Source: Candidatus Hydrogenedentota bacterium
Lineage (GTDB): Bacteria > Hydrogenedentota > Hydrogenedentia > Hydrogenedentales > SLHB01
Reading direction: 5' to 3'
NCBI GenBank assembly: GCA_016215105.1
Contig: JACRLJ010000017.1
Span: forward strand, 16,456-57,642
DNA: 41,187 nucleotides
Positions 33,283-41,187 of this stretch are shown one piece after another (position 1 is the stretch's first letter; each line of letters starts with the position of its first letter). Made by a program: the position numbers and the translations under genes. A model generated the notes under the pieces. It was not told the origin of the DNA. It saw only the letters and a list, made by a program, of their open reading frames with translations, and made no database searches.

Positions 33283-35157
33283 ATGAGACCGTTTGTCTTG
33301 CGCCGCTTACTGGCCACGCTTGGGCTGGGAATTCTCGCGCCGCTGCGATTCGCCGCTGCCTACCAAGAAGCGCCCATGCTGGCCGACCGTGTCCAAGCGG
33401 GAAAACTTCCCCCCGTCGAGCAGCGCTTACCTGAACGTCCCGAAGTCGTGCATCCCATCGGCGAAATCGGCGTCTACGGCGGCGCGTGGCGCAGACTGGC
33501 CGTGGTGCCGACCGACTTGGCGCTTATGGATAGGCTTGGATACGAGCCTCTGGTGCGTTGGGACGCGTCCGGCAAGCGCGTCATACCCGGCGTGGCGGAG
33601 AGTTGGGACATTCGCGACAGCGGAAGGACCTTCGCGTTCAGGTTGCGCAAGGGCATGCGCTGGTCCGACGGCGAACCGTTTACGTCCGGCGACATTCTGT
33701 TCTGGTATCGGGATTTTCTATGCAACAAAGATCTCAACCCCGTCGTGCCCAAGTGGCTTCAGGTCGCCGGCCGCGTTGTCGACGTCGCGGCGCCCGACCC
33801 CCTCACGGTCGAATTCCGCTTCGCCGAACCCTACGGGCTCTTCCTCGAAATGCTGGCGTTCCACGGTTCGCCCATGCTCATGCCCGAGCATTACCTGCGG
33901 CAGTTCCACCCGGCCCATGCCGCCCCGGACAGGCTTGCGGCCTCGCTCAAAGCGCGCGGACTCGATCAGTGGATACAACTGTTTGCGTTGCAGGCCGACA
34001 ATAACGGCAACCCCGACCTGCCGACTCTCAAACCGTTCAAGCTTACCGTGCCCTTGCCCGCCGCGCGCGTTATCGCCGAACGAAATCCCTACTACTGGAA
34101 GGTCGATCCGGATGGAAAGCAGCTTCCCTATATTGATTCCATCGCCTACACCATGGTGCAGAATACCGAGATTGGCAATTTCAAGGCCATGACCGGCGAA
34201 GTGGACTTCCAGGAGCGTTTCATTAATTCGCAGTACTACACGCTGTTCATGCAGGGACGCGAGCGAGGCGGGTATCGCGTGTGGCGTGATTATGATCCCG
34301 TGTCTTCGGTCGTCTACATTAATCAATACAGCAAGGACGATGAATTGCGCCCGTTGTTGCAGGATCGGCGCTTTCGGATCGCGTTGTCGGTGGCCATCAA
34401 CCGTCCGGAGCTGATCGATCTCGTGTATGCGGGTCTTGCGGAGCCATCCCGGGGGGTGTCCTCAAAATATGACACCTATTACTTTCCGGAGATCGATCAG
34501 AAGTACATCGATTACGATCCCGAACTCGCTAATCGCTTGCTCGACAAACTCGGAATGACTCGCGGACGGAACGGCATGCGCCGTATGCCTGACGGCAAGC
34601 CGTTCAAACAGATTATGCATTGCCATCCGTCTGAGCTTGGTACGAGCATGGATCAATGGCAGCTCATCTCGGACTACTGGCGCGAAATCGGCCTCGATTT
34701 CATCGTCAAGCAGGACGCCGCCGCGCTCAGCGTCCTCCAGGTCAGCAACGGCAACAGCGACTTTTGGGCCTACGCTGTCGCCGGCATGCAGTGGGCCGTT
34801 GACCCCTTGTGGTATGTGCCGTGGGCCAACACCAGCTACTTCGCGCCCTTGTACGGCCGCTACGTGGCTTCCGGCGGAAAGTCCGGAGTTAAGCCACCGG
34901 CCGAGTTCCAACGCCTCGTCGATTGGTACCTCGAATTGCGGTCCATCACCGACAATGAACCGCGCAAGCTCGAGCTGGGCCGACAAATACTGAAACAATG
35001 GACCGAAGAATGCTATACCATCGGTGTCGTGCATCAGCAGCAATTGACCATCGTGTCCAAGCGGTTTCATAATGTGCCGGACGAAATCATCCAGGACTAC
35101 CGTCTGATGACGCCGGGCTACATCGGCATCGAACAGTTCTACATGACGCAGGAGTAA
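33283..35157 (+). CDS. peptide/oligosaccharide ABC transporter substrate-binding protein (SBP family 5)
   Basis: About 624 residues. The ATG at 33283 opens a signal peptide (MRPFVLRRLLATLGLGILAP), so the protein is periplasmic or surface-bound; in-frame sequence upstream to 33154 looks non-coding. Family 5 (DppA/OppA-like) motifs include GYEPLVRWDASGKRVIPGVAES, FRLRKGMRWSDGEPFTSGD, NPYYWKVDPDGKQLPYID, RRFRIALSVAINRPELID and YDPELANRLLDKLG. The form with QEAPMLADRVQAGKLPPVEQR at the N-terminus is a recognisable subgroup. It delivers a ligand to the two permeases that follow, six bases away. The ligand may be a peptide or a saccharide; sequence alone does not decide. Confidence 0.9.
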   Translation: MRPFVLRRLLATLGLGILAPLRFAAAYQEAPMLADRVQAGKLPPVEQRLPERPEVVHPIGEIGVYGGAWRRLAVVPTDLALMDRLGYEPLVRWDASGKRVIPGVAESWDIRDSGRTFAFRLRKGMRWSDGEPFTSGDILFWYRDFLCNKDLNPVVPKWLQVAGRVVDVAAPDPLTVEFRFAEPYGLFLEMLAFHGSPMLMPEHYLRQFHPAHAAPDRLAASLKARGLDQWIQLFALQADNNGNPDLPTLKPFKLTVPLPAARVIAERNPYYWKVDPDGKQLPYIDSIAYTMVQNTEIGNFKAMTGEVDFQERFINSQYYTLFMQGRERGGYRVWRDYDPVSSVVYINQYSKDDELRPLLQDRRFRIALSVAINRPELIDLVYAGLAEPSRGVSSKYDTYYFPEIDQKYIDYDPELANRLLDKLGMTRGRNGMRRMPDGKPFKQIMHCHPSELGTSMDQWQLISDYWREIGLDFIVKQDAAALSVLQVSNGNSDFWAYAVAGMQWAVDPLWYVPWANTSYFAPLYGRYVASGGKSGVKPPAEFQRLVDWYLELRSITDNEPRKLELGRQILKQWTEECYTIGVVHQQQLTIVSKRFHNVPDEIIQDYRLMTPGYIGIEQFYMTQE

Positions 35158-35163
35158 CGACGC

Positions 35164-36159
35164 ATGCTAACTTTTCTTGCGCGCCGAATCCTGATCATGA
35201 TCCCGACGCTGTTCATCATCTCCATCGTCTCCTTCTTCATTATCCAGCTTCCTCCCGGCGACTTCCTCACCTCGTACGTCGCCAACCTCGCGCAAACCGG
35301 CGAGCAAGTGGACGAAGCGCAGATCGCCGCGTTGCGCGCGCGCTATGGGCTCGACGAGCCTTTCTACGTCCAGTACGGCAAATGGATGTCCGGCGTGATG
35401 GTGGGGGACTTTGGCCGTTCTTTCGCTCAGAACCGGCCCGTCAGCGAGCTCATTTGGGAGCGCCTCTGGCTTACCGTCGCGCTGGCCCTGGTCACCGTGG
35501 TCTTTACGTGGATCATCGCCGTCCCCATGGGCATCTACTCCGCGACGCACCAGTATTCATTGTGGGACAACGTCTTCGCGTTCATCGGCTTTATGGGAAT
35601 GTCGTTCCCGTCGTTTTCCCTCGCGCTCATTCTTCTGTACTTTTCCTACACGTGGTTCGGAACCAGTGTCGGCGGACTCTTCTCGCCCGAATACGTTGAC
35701 GCGCCGTGGTCCGCGCTCAAGGTGTTCGATCTCTTCACGCACATTTGGGTGCCGGTCGCGATACTCGCCGTCGAGGGCACAGCGGGACTCATGCGCGAGA
35801 TCCGCGCCAACCTGCTCGATCAACTCGAAATGCCCTACGTGATCACGGCGCGCGCGAAGGGACTGTCCGAATGGCGCCTTCTGCTCAAGTACCCGGTGCG
35901 CGTCGCCATCAACCCCATGATCAGTTCTCTTGGCTGGATGCTGCCCGGCCTAGTTTCCGGATCGGTGATTGTGTCGATGGTGATGAACCTTCCAACCACG
36001 GGGCCGCTCCTGCTCACTGCGCTTCAGGATCAGGACATGTATCTTGCGGGCAGCTTCGTCTTTCTCCTGAGTGTGCTCACGGTGATCGGCACGTTGGTGT
36101 CCGATATCTTGCTCGCGTGGGTCGATCCCCGCATACGGTTCAAAGGACAGGAATCGTGA
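35164..36159 (+). CDS. ABC transporter permease, DppB/OppB type
   Basis: 331 residues. The ATG has AGGAG nine bases upstream, inside the previous gene's end. About six membrane helices: first at 9-30 (ILIMIPTLFIISIVSFFII), then a long periplasmic loop with LRARYGLDEPFYVQY and GDFGRSF, both typical of the family. The cytoplasmic EAA loop that docks the ATPase is seen as TARAKGLSEWRLLLKYPVRVAINP. It pairs with the next gene, whose start overlaps by four bases, to form the inner membrane channel. Confidence 0.92.
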   Translation: MLTFLARRILIMIPTLFIISIVSFFIIQLPPGDFLTSYVANLAQTGEQVDEAQIAALRARYGLDEPFYVQYGKWMSGVMVGDFGRSFAQNRPVSELIWERLWLTVALALVTVVFTWIIAVPMGIYSATHQYSLWDNVFAFIGFMGMSFPSFSLALILLYFSYTWFGTSVGGLFSPEYVDAPWSALKVFDLFTHIWVPVAILAVEGTAGLMREIRANLLDQLEMPYVITARAKGLSEWRLLLKYPVRVAINPMISSLGWMLPGLVSGSVIVSMVMNLPTTGPLLLTALQDQDMYLAGSFVFLLSVLTVIGTLVSDILLAWVDPRIRFKGQES

Positions 36160-37277
36160 GCGCCGATACCATAACGCCCGTCGCGGCGCCCGCCGAAGAG
36201 AAACGCTATCTGGCGTCGCAGTGGCAGCTCTTCTGGTGGAAGTTCCGCGACCACCGGTTGGCGCGCGTCGCGTTGTGGTTTCTCGTCGCGCTCTATATTA
36301 TGGCCGCGCTATGTGAAGTTATCGCGCCCAATGACCCGAACCGGCGTGACGCCAAACGCAAGCTGGCCTCGCCGCAACGTATCCATCTTCTGCACAATGG
36401 CGTTCTGCGCCGGCCGTTCGTCTATCCCCAGGTACAACATATCAACCCCGAAACGCTCGCGCAGTCCTATACGGAAGACACCGCGCGGCCATTGAGTATC
36501 CACTTCTTCACGAAAGGCGATCCGTACTCATTCTGGGGACTCATCCCGATGGATCGGCGCCTCATCGGCCTTCCCGACGGCGAGCGTCTCTATCTGATGG
36601 GCGCCGACCGGCTTGGCCGCGACCTCTTCGCCCGCGTTGTCTACGGCAGCCGCATCTCGCTTACCATCGGGCTTATCGGTGTCGGATTGAGTCTCGCGCT
36701 CGGTATTCTCATCGGCGGCATTTCCGGTTACTACGGCGGCGTACTCGACGCGTTTATCCAGCGCACGATTGAGATCATCCGTTCGTTTCCCACGATCCCG
36801 TTGTGGCTGGCGCTGTCCGCCGCCATGCCCGCCGAGTGGTCCAACATTCGCGTGTACTTCTGCATGACGGTCATTCTGGCGTTGGTCGGGTGGACGGGCC
36901 TTGCCCGCGTCGTTCGCGGAAAGATCCTCGCCCTGCGCGAAGAGGACTACGTCCTCGCCGCCAAAGTCGCCGGTGTCCGCGAATTCACAATCATCTTGCG
37001 TCACCTCGTGCCGGGTTTCATGAGCCACCTCATTGTCACCGCTACGCTGGCCATTCCGAGCATGATTCTTGCCGAGACCTCGCTCAGCTTTCTGCGGCTC
37101 GGCCTGCGCCCACCGACCATAAGTTGGGGCGTATTGCTCCAGGACGCGCAGAGCATCAGCGCCATCGCGCTCTATCCCTGGCTCTTATTCCCGATTGCGT
37201 TCGTCGTGGTCACCGTCCTCATGTTCAACTTTTTCGGCGACGGCCTCCGGGACGCCGCCGATCCGTATAGCCATTGA
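36156..37277 (+). CDS. ABC transporter permease, DppC/OppC type
   Basis: 373 residues. The GTG at 36156 overlaps the previous stop (GTGA). An N-terminal helix (about 40-58) is followed by a longer than usual periplasmic segment of about 90 residues (NPETLAQSYTEDTARPLSIH), then LMGADRLGRDLFARVVYGSR, a family hallmark. The EAA loop is AAKVAGVREFTIILRHLVPG, and LGLRPPTISWGVLLQDA is near the C-terminus. It forms the translocation pore with the DppB-type protein. Longer readings from 35706 run through the previous gene in another frame and are not supported. Confidence 0.9.
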   Translation: MSADTITPVAAPAEEKRYLASQWQLFWWKFRDHRLARVALWFLVALYIMAALCEVIAPNDPNRRDAKRKLASPQRIHLLHNGVLRRPFVYPQVQHINPETLAQSYTEDTARPLSIHFFTKGDPYSFWGLIPMDRRLIGLPDGERLYLMGADRLGRDLFARVVYGSRISLTIGLIGVGLSLALGILIGGISGYYGGVLDAFIQRTIEIIRSFPTIPLWLALSAAMPAEWSNIRVYFCMTVILALVGWTGLARVVRGKILALREEDYVLAAKVAGVREFTIILRHLVPGFMSHLIVTATLAIPSMILAETSLSFLRLGLRPPTISWGVLLQDAQSISAIALYPWLLFPIAFVVVTVLMFNFFGDGLRDAADPYSH

Positions 37278-37349
37278 GAAAGCAAATGATTTTATGTATC
37301 GGCGTGTTTTCAGCATTCGCCGGATGCAGTTCAAGGCAGGGAGGATGAG

Positions 37350-37904
37350 GTGATAATCAGCGATTTCCAGACTCAGCATTGTTTCATTTTTCGCGCCACG
37401 CACGAACATCTGAAGGCTGTGGAGGCTGTGTTTGCGGACAATGTCGATCTACTTCGAAGTACTGCATGCGTCAAAGATGCCGCCACGCTCGCGAACGAAA
37501 CTGTTTGCAGTGTTGTGCTACCGCCCGGCGGCGAAGTTGCGAATGCCTTTCCTTTGCTTATTGTCAGCAAGAACAGTGATGCGACTATAGGCGTTCTGGA
37601 GGGATACGTCGGCTATCCTAACGCGAGTTGCCTTTATATCGCTCAATTGTACCTGTCGGCGCGCTTTCAGCGTAAAGGATTCGGACGTGAAGTTGTTTCT
37701 GCGCTTCTAGAACAAGTAGTGGGACGTGGAATCGCTGAGAGCCGGGTATCCGTTAATGTACCTAACTGGGGCGCTTTGTGGTTTTGGGCAAGACTTGGTT
37801 TCACGGAAGTATCTGGAATACATGGAGCCGCCCGTCCCGGTGATGGCGCCGTAGAACTCCGAAGGGTGTTGAATGAACGACGCGGCGGAGAGCGAGTCTC
37901 TTGA
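37350..37904 (+). CDS. GNAT family N-acetyltransferase
   Basis: 184 residues. The GTG at 37350 has GGAGG five bases upstream. The acetyl-CoA binding motif is QRKGFGREVVSALLEQV, preceded by the beta strand CLYIAQLYLSARF; the C-terminal motif is NWGALWFWARLGFTEV. It transfers an acetyl group to an unknown amine. It sits between the permease and ATPase genes of the transporter, 72 bases after the permease and overlapping the next gene by TTGA. Its DNA looks less GC-rich than its neighbours, so it may be a later insertion into the operon. Whether it acts on the imported ligand is unknown. Confidence 0.85.
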   Translation: MIISDFQTQHCFIFRATHEHLKAVEAVFADNVDLLRSTACVKDAATLANETVCSVVLPPGGEVANAFPLLIVSKNSDATIGVLEGYVGYPNASCLYIAQLYLSARFQRKGFGREVVSALLEQVVGRGIAESRVSVNVPNWGALWFWARLGFTEVSGIHGAARPGDGAVELRRVLNERRGGERVS

Positions 37905-38965
37905 GTACTCCGAGCGAAAACAGAATCACTGCGGTCAATTCCCGTATGGAAACACTGCTCGACATACGCAACCTCGAAGTCCGCTTCCGGCTCCGCGAAG
38001 GAATTGTTCGCGCGGTGCATGGCATCAACCTTCGCATCGCGCCGAATCGCACCATCGGCGTGGTGGGGGAGAGCGGCTGCGGCAAGAGCATCACAGCCAA
38101 GGCCATGCTCCAAATCCTCCCGTCACGCGGCAAAATCACGGCAGGGGAGATGCTGCTCGCTCCGCGCGACGGCGGGCCTGCCACAGACCTCGCCAAGCTG
38201 CATCCCAAAGGGCCCGAGATCCGTCGTATCCGCGGCGGCGATATCTCGATGATTTTTCAGGAACCCATGGTCTCGCTGTCGCCGGTACACACTATCGGAA
38301 ACCAAATCACAGAGAGCGTGCTTCTGCACCGGCCGGCGTCGAAGCCGGAAGCCCTCGATCGCGCCATCGAGATGCTCCGCCTGGTCGGCGTGCCCATGCC
38401 CGAGAAACGCGTGAACGCATATCCACACGAGTTGTCCGGCGGACTTCGCCAACGGTGTATGATCGCGATGGCGCTGGTGTGCCGGCCTCGGCTGCTTATC
38501 GCCGACGAGCCTACCACCGCGCTCGACGTGACCATCCAGAGCCAAATCCTGAGCCTCATCCGCCGCCTGCAACGCGAGCTCGGCATGGCGGTCATGATGA
38601 TCACGCACGACCTCGGCGTGATCGCCGAGACCTCCGACGACGTCGCCGTGATGTATCTCGGCCGCATCGTCGAACAAGCCCCGGTGAAGGAGTTGTTCCG
38701 CAATCCCAAGCATCCCTACACGCAGGGGCTGCTCGACTGCATCCCGCGCTTTGGCAAAGGCCGCGACCAGAAGCTGACGTCCATCCCCGGCTCCGTGCCC
38801 GACCCCTTTACCACCGTTCCCGGCTGTCCATTTCATCCGCGTTGCGCGAAACGCATCGCGGGCGTGTGCGACCGAGGCGTCCCGCCGCTCCTGAGCAAAG
38901 TCGGCCCGGAACATCGCGTTGCTTGCGTCTTGTATGACGCGCCCAGGCCGGAGGCCGCGTCATGA
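37901..38965 (+). CDS. ABC transporter ATP-binding protein, DppD/OppD type
   Basis: 354 residues from a TTG that overlaps the acetyltransferase stop and has GGAG ten bases upstream. An ATG at 37946 (METLLDIRNLEVRF) gives a more usual N-terminus and is a fair alternative. Walker A GESGCGKS, Q-loop MIFQEPMVSL, signature LSGGLRQR, Walker B LLIADEPTTALD and switch His in MMITHDLG are all present. The C-terminal oligopeptide extension has the Cys-rich motif PGCPFHPRCAKR, which binds an iron-sulphur cluster in some homologues. It powers the transporter with the next ATPase. Confidence 0.92.
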   Translation: MSTPSENRITAVNSRMETLLDIRNLEVRFRLREGIVRAVHGINLRIAPNRTIGVVGESGCGKSITAKAMLQILPSRGKITAGEMLLAPRDGGPATDLAKLHPKGPEIRRIRGGDISMIFQEPMVSLSPVHTIGNQITESVLLHRPASKPEALDRAIEMLRLVGVPMPEKRVNAYPHELSGGLRQRCMIAMALVCRPRLLIADEPTTALDVTIQSQILSLIRRLQRELGMAVMMITHDLGVIAETSDDVAVMYLGRIVEQAPVKELFRNPKHPYTQGLLDCIPRFGKGRDQKLTSIPGSVPDPFTTVPGCPFHPRCAKRIAGVCDRGVPPLLSKVGPEHRVACVLYDAPRPEAAS

Positions 38966-39984
38966 CCAAGCCCCTGCTCGAAGTGCGCAACCTAAAACGT
39001 TATTTCCCCATCACCGCCGGATTTCGCCGTAAGGTAGTCGGTCACGTGAAAGCCGTGGACGGCGTTAGTTTCCAGATCGCCGAGGGCGAGACGCTGGGAC
39101 TGGTAGGGGAGAGCGGTTGCGGGAAGACGACGACGGGAAAACTCGTCTTGCGCCTTATCGAGCGCACCGAAGGCGAAATTCTTTTCCACGACAACGGATC
39201 CGTCATCGACCTCGCGGCCTTGCGCGGCGAAGAATTGCGGCGCCATCGCCGGCACATGCAGCTCATCTTCCAGGACCCGTTTTCGTCCCTCAACCCGCGC
39301 ATGACCGTGTACGACATCATCGCCGAACCGCTCAAGGCGCACGGCGGCCTCACGCGGAAAGACATTCAGGACCGCGTCAAGGAACTCATCCAGGCCGTTG
39401 GCCTCAATATCGAGTTCATGCCGCGCTATCCCCACGCGTTCAGTGGCGGACAGCGCCAACGCATCGGCATCGCCCGCGCTCTCGCGCTCAATCCCAGACT
39501 CATCGTCTGCGACGAACCCGTGTCCGCGCTCGATGTCTCTGTCCAAGCGCAAATTCTGAACCTCCTCAAGGACCTCCAGGACCGCCTCGGGCTCAGCTAC
39601 CTCTTCATCGCCCACGACCTCACCGTCGTCGAAAACATCAGCGCCACCACCGCCGTCATGTACGCCGGCCGCATCGTCGAAATGGCCCCTACGGAAACGC
39701 TGTTCCGCCACCCCAAACACCCCTACACCGAAACGCTGCTCGCCGCTGTCCCCAAACCTGATCCGGAATTCCGCGAAAAAGAGGCCGTCCCCAAAGGTGA
39801 AGTCGCCGACCCCTCCAGCCTTCCTCCTGGCTGCCCTTTCCACCCCCGTTGCCCTTACGCCCAAGACCGTTGCCGTGCGGAATTGCCCGCGCTACGCGCG
39901 ATGGGCAGCGCGGAGCACACCGCTGCCTGTCACTTTTCGGAAGGGCTGGCATTGAAGGGAATTGAATCCGAGCGAAACGAGTAG
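38962..39984 (+). CDS. ABC transporter ATP-binding protein, DppF/OppF type
   Basis: 340 residues, overlapping the previous gene by ATGA. Walker A GESGCGKT, Q-loop LIFQDPFSSLNPRMTV, signature FSGGQRQRIGIARAL, Walker B LIVCDEPVSALD and switch His in LFIAHDL are intact. The C-terminal extension again has PPGCPFHPRCPYAQDRC. It is the second nucleotide-binding subunit of the same importer and the last gene of the operon, ending in TAG at 39982-39984. Confidence 0.93.
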   Translation: MTKPLLEVRNLKRYFPITAGFRRKVVGHVKAVDGVSFQIAEGETLGLVGESGCGKTTTGKLVLRLIERTEGEILFHDNGSVIDLAALRGEELRRHRRHMQLIFQDPFSSLNPRMTVYDIIAEPLKAHGGLTRKDIQDRVKELIQAVGLNIEFMPRYPHAFSGGQRQRIGIARALALNPRLIVCDEPVSALDVSVQAQILNLLKDLQDRLGLSYLFIAHDLTVVENISATTAVMYAGRIVEMAPTETLFRHPKHPYTETLLAAVPKPDPEFREKEAVPKGEVADPSSLPPGCPFHPRCPYAQDRCRAELPALRAMGSAEHTAACHFSEGLALKGIESERNE

Positions 39985-40021
39985 AATTGCCCCTCGTAGC
40001 GTTCAGTGTTGCGAGGTGGTG

Positions 40022-40222
40022 TCAGTCCTGCGAATTCCTACTTCGCGGCTCAGGTGATGCGACCGTACCAAGCGGGTGAGCTCGGTCTATTGCTCCGCGG
40101 CTGAGGAATTCTTCGTGCTCAAGACGAAACTCCTCACTTCGCTTGCGCCAGTACCCGATCTTTTCCTCCAAAGCCATCCCTTCTAGGCGCTCATGGATCC
40201 GCAATGCCCCCTTGCGTTTCAT
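40022..40222 (-). CDS. small conserved hypothetical protein, probably 5'-truncated
   Basis: 66 residues from the ATG at 40222. The frame is open upstream and reads PAKDFDCIEMKRKGALRIHE, which matches the start of a widespread small-protein type with an FDC-x-E/Q-MKR motif and a following EEK..YWRKRSEEF segment. The expected start before KDFDC is missing because the sequence turns into transposase remnant at about 40240. The ATG at 40222 has no ribosome site. Function unknown. It is probably cut by the insertion. Confidence 0.5.
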   Translation of the reverse strand: MKRKGALRIHERLEGMALEEKIGYWRKRSEEFRLEHEEFLSRGAIDRAHPLGTVASPEPRSRNSQD

Positions 40223-40242
40223 CTCGATGCAGTCGAAGTCCT

Positions 40243-41187
40243 TGGCTGGACAAAATGATCCAGCTCTTGGGATCGTTGGCCCTCGACGCGCCCTAGTACT
40301 TCGTCGCCGACGCCTACTACGCTTCGCGCAAGATCGTGCTGTCCCTGCTGCGCTTGGGAAACCATCTGGTCACCCGCGTCCGCAACAGCACCGTCGGCTA
40401 CTGTCCCGCCCCGGTCCCCGAGCAACCCAAACGCGGACGGCCAAAACAGTACGGAGAAAAGTATCCCCTCAAGCGCCTGTTCGACGAAGCCCGCGCCATG
40501 CAAACCCTCGAAAGCCCCGTCTACGGCGAGGCTGGCGTCCAACTCAGCGTCTGGACCCGCGACTTGCTATGGCGGCCCGTCGGCATTCTCGTGCGGTTTG
40601 TCGCAGTCCTCCATCCCACCCGCGGCCGCTTAATCCTCATGACGACGGACCTCGCGCTGAAGCCTGGCGATGTCATCCGGCTCTATGGATACCGCTTCTA
40701 GATCGAAGTCAGCTTCAAGAACTCCCTGCCCGTGGTCGGCGCGTTCCTCTATCACTTCTGGATGGCCGCGATGATGCCCATCAGCAGAAAGGCACGCAAT
40801 CAGTACCTCCACCGAAAGACCGCCCTCTACCGTGACGCCGTCCGAAGAGAACTCGCCGCCTACCGCCGCTTCATCCAACTCGGTCTGATTGCTCAAGGCA
40901 TCATGCTCGCGCTCGCCACCACCGTCCCCAACCTCGTATGGGAATCCTTCGGCTCATGGCTGCGCACCAACCGCACCGGCATCTTTCCCTCCGAAGCCGT
41001 CGTCGCCATCGCCCTGCGCAACACCTTGCCCCATTTTCTCGCGGATAACTCCCCAGACCCTACCCTCGCGAAATTCATCCAACAGCGACTCGATCTGCGA
41101 GCACGTTGCGTCGGAATCGGATTGTCCACTCCGCGGTCAACCTACGCCTCAAGTATCAGCAGCCAATCGTGGCATTCCGGCGGGACC
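40243..41187 (+). pseudogene. decayed DDE transposase with two in-frame amber codons, runs off the window
   Basis: One frame reads WLDKMIQLLGSLALDAP, stop, YFVADAYYASRKIVLSLLRL and NHLVTRVRNSTVGYCPAP, then KRGRPKQYGEKYPLKRLF and DLLWRPVGILVRFVAVLHP, then IRLYGYRF, stop, IEVSFKNSLPVVGAF, YHFWMAAMMP, RFIQLGLIAQGIM, FGSWLRTN. This is a DDE-type transposase: the Asp of VADAYYA and the Glu of IEVSFK are catalytic candidates. Both stops are TAG (40294-40296 and 40699-40701), and the frame is otherwise unbroken. The N-terminal part is absent. Terminal inverted repeats are not visible in the window. Confidence 0.8.

Noticed and set aside
37873-38937. Long rightward frame overlapping the DppD-type ATPase
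   Set aside because: Out of frame with the ATPase, Arg/His/Pro-rich and without motifs.
40243-41187. Amber recoding, because both stops in the transposase frame are TAG
   Set aside because: TAG ends intact genes in this window (for example at 19133-19135, 33118-33120 and 39982-39984), so decay is the simpler reading.
1-41187. CRISPR arrays, tRNA and rRNA genes
   Set aside because: No regularly spaced repeats and no tRNA or rRNA signatures were recognised on reading; a dedicated scan would settle tRNAs.

Overview
The window is a bacterial chromosomal segment of moderately high GC, with Shine-Dalgarno sites before many genes. The mix of genes is: secreted Gfo/Idh/MocA oxidoreductases with twin-arginine signals, a sugar isomerase/epimerase operon, FG-GAP and NHL propeller proteins, BlaI/M56 regulators, and lipoproteins with TPR and CHAT domains. 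This suits the Planctomycetota / Hydrogenedentota / Lentisphaerota part of the tree. That placement is inference; there is no rRNA or other phylogenetic marker that I could place directly.

Layout. 1-1449: two tandem paralogues of unknown function, the first cut by the window edge. 1490-4575 (minus): guaB-guaA for GMP synthesis, with a consensus promoter and a leader of about 140 nt. 5011-8120: a broken Gfo/Idh/MocA gene, a small membrane protein, an intact Gfo/Idh/MocA protein and an acetyltransferase remnant. 8131-15425: a large secreted protein (predicted alpha-helical barrel plus FG-GAP repeats), a methyltransferase, a zinc alcohol dehydrogenase, a TIM-barrel isomerase/epimerase and a Gfo/Idh/MocA-like protein, which looks like a carbohydrate-use region. 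15816-19135: a small Trp-rich protein, a ClpA/ClpV-like double AAA+ ATPase and a membrane-anchored degenerate FHA protein. 19139-21964 (minus): a large hybrid sensor kinase. 22181-23176: a secreted NHL propeller.

23312-33120 is the most interesting part. A BlaI repressor gene, an M56 (BlaR1-type) membrane metalloprotease whose sensor is replaced by CsgG-like domains, a CsgG/DUF4384 exported protein and a TPR-CHAT lipoprotein form one leftward operon. A second, paralogous TPR-CHAT gene faces rightward. Between them lie two near-consensus sigma70 promoters, and each carries the same 16-bp palindrome (TACGA-N6-TCGTA) filling the spacer next to the -10. I read this as a BlaI-controlled divergon in which an envelope sensor-protease derepresses two caspase-like CHAT proteins. 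The leftward TPR-CHAT gene is split by a -1 frame change exactly at an A AAA AAG slippery heptamer inside an A8 run, followed at once by a hairpin. It is therefore a candidate for programmed frameshifting or transcriptional slippage, or else a broken gene.

33283-39984: a complete Dpp/Opp-type peptide ABC transporter operon (binding protein, two permeases, two ATPases), with a GNAT acetyltransferase gene inserted between permease and ATPase genes. 40022-41187: a small 5'-truncated gene next to a decayed DDE transposase with two in-frame amber codons.
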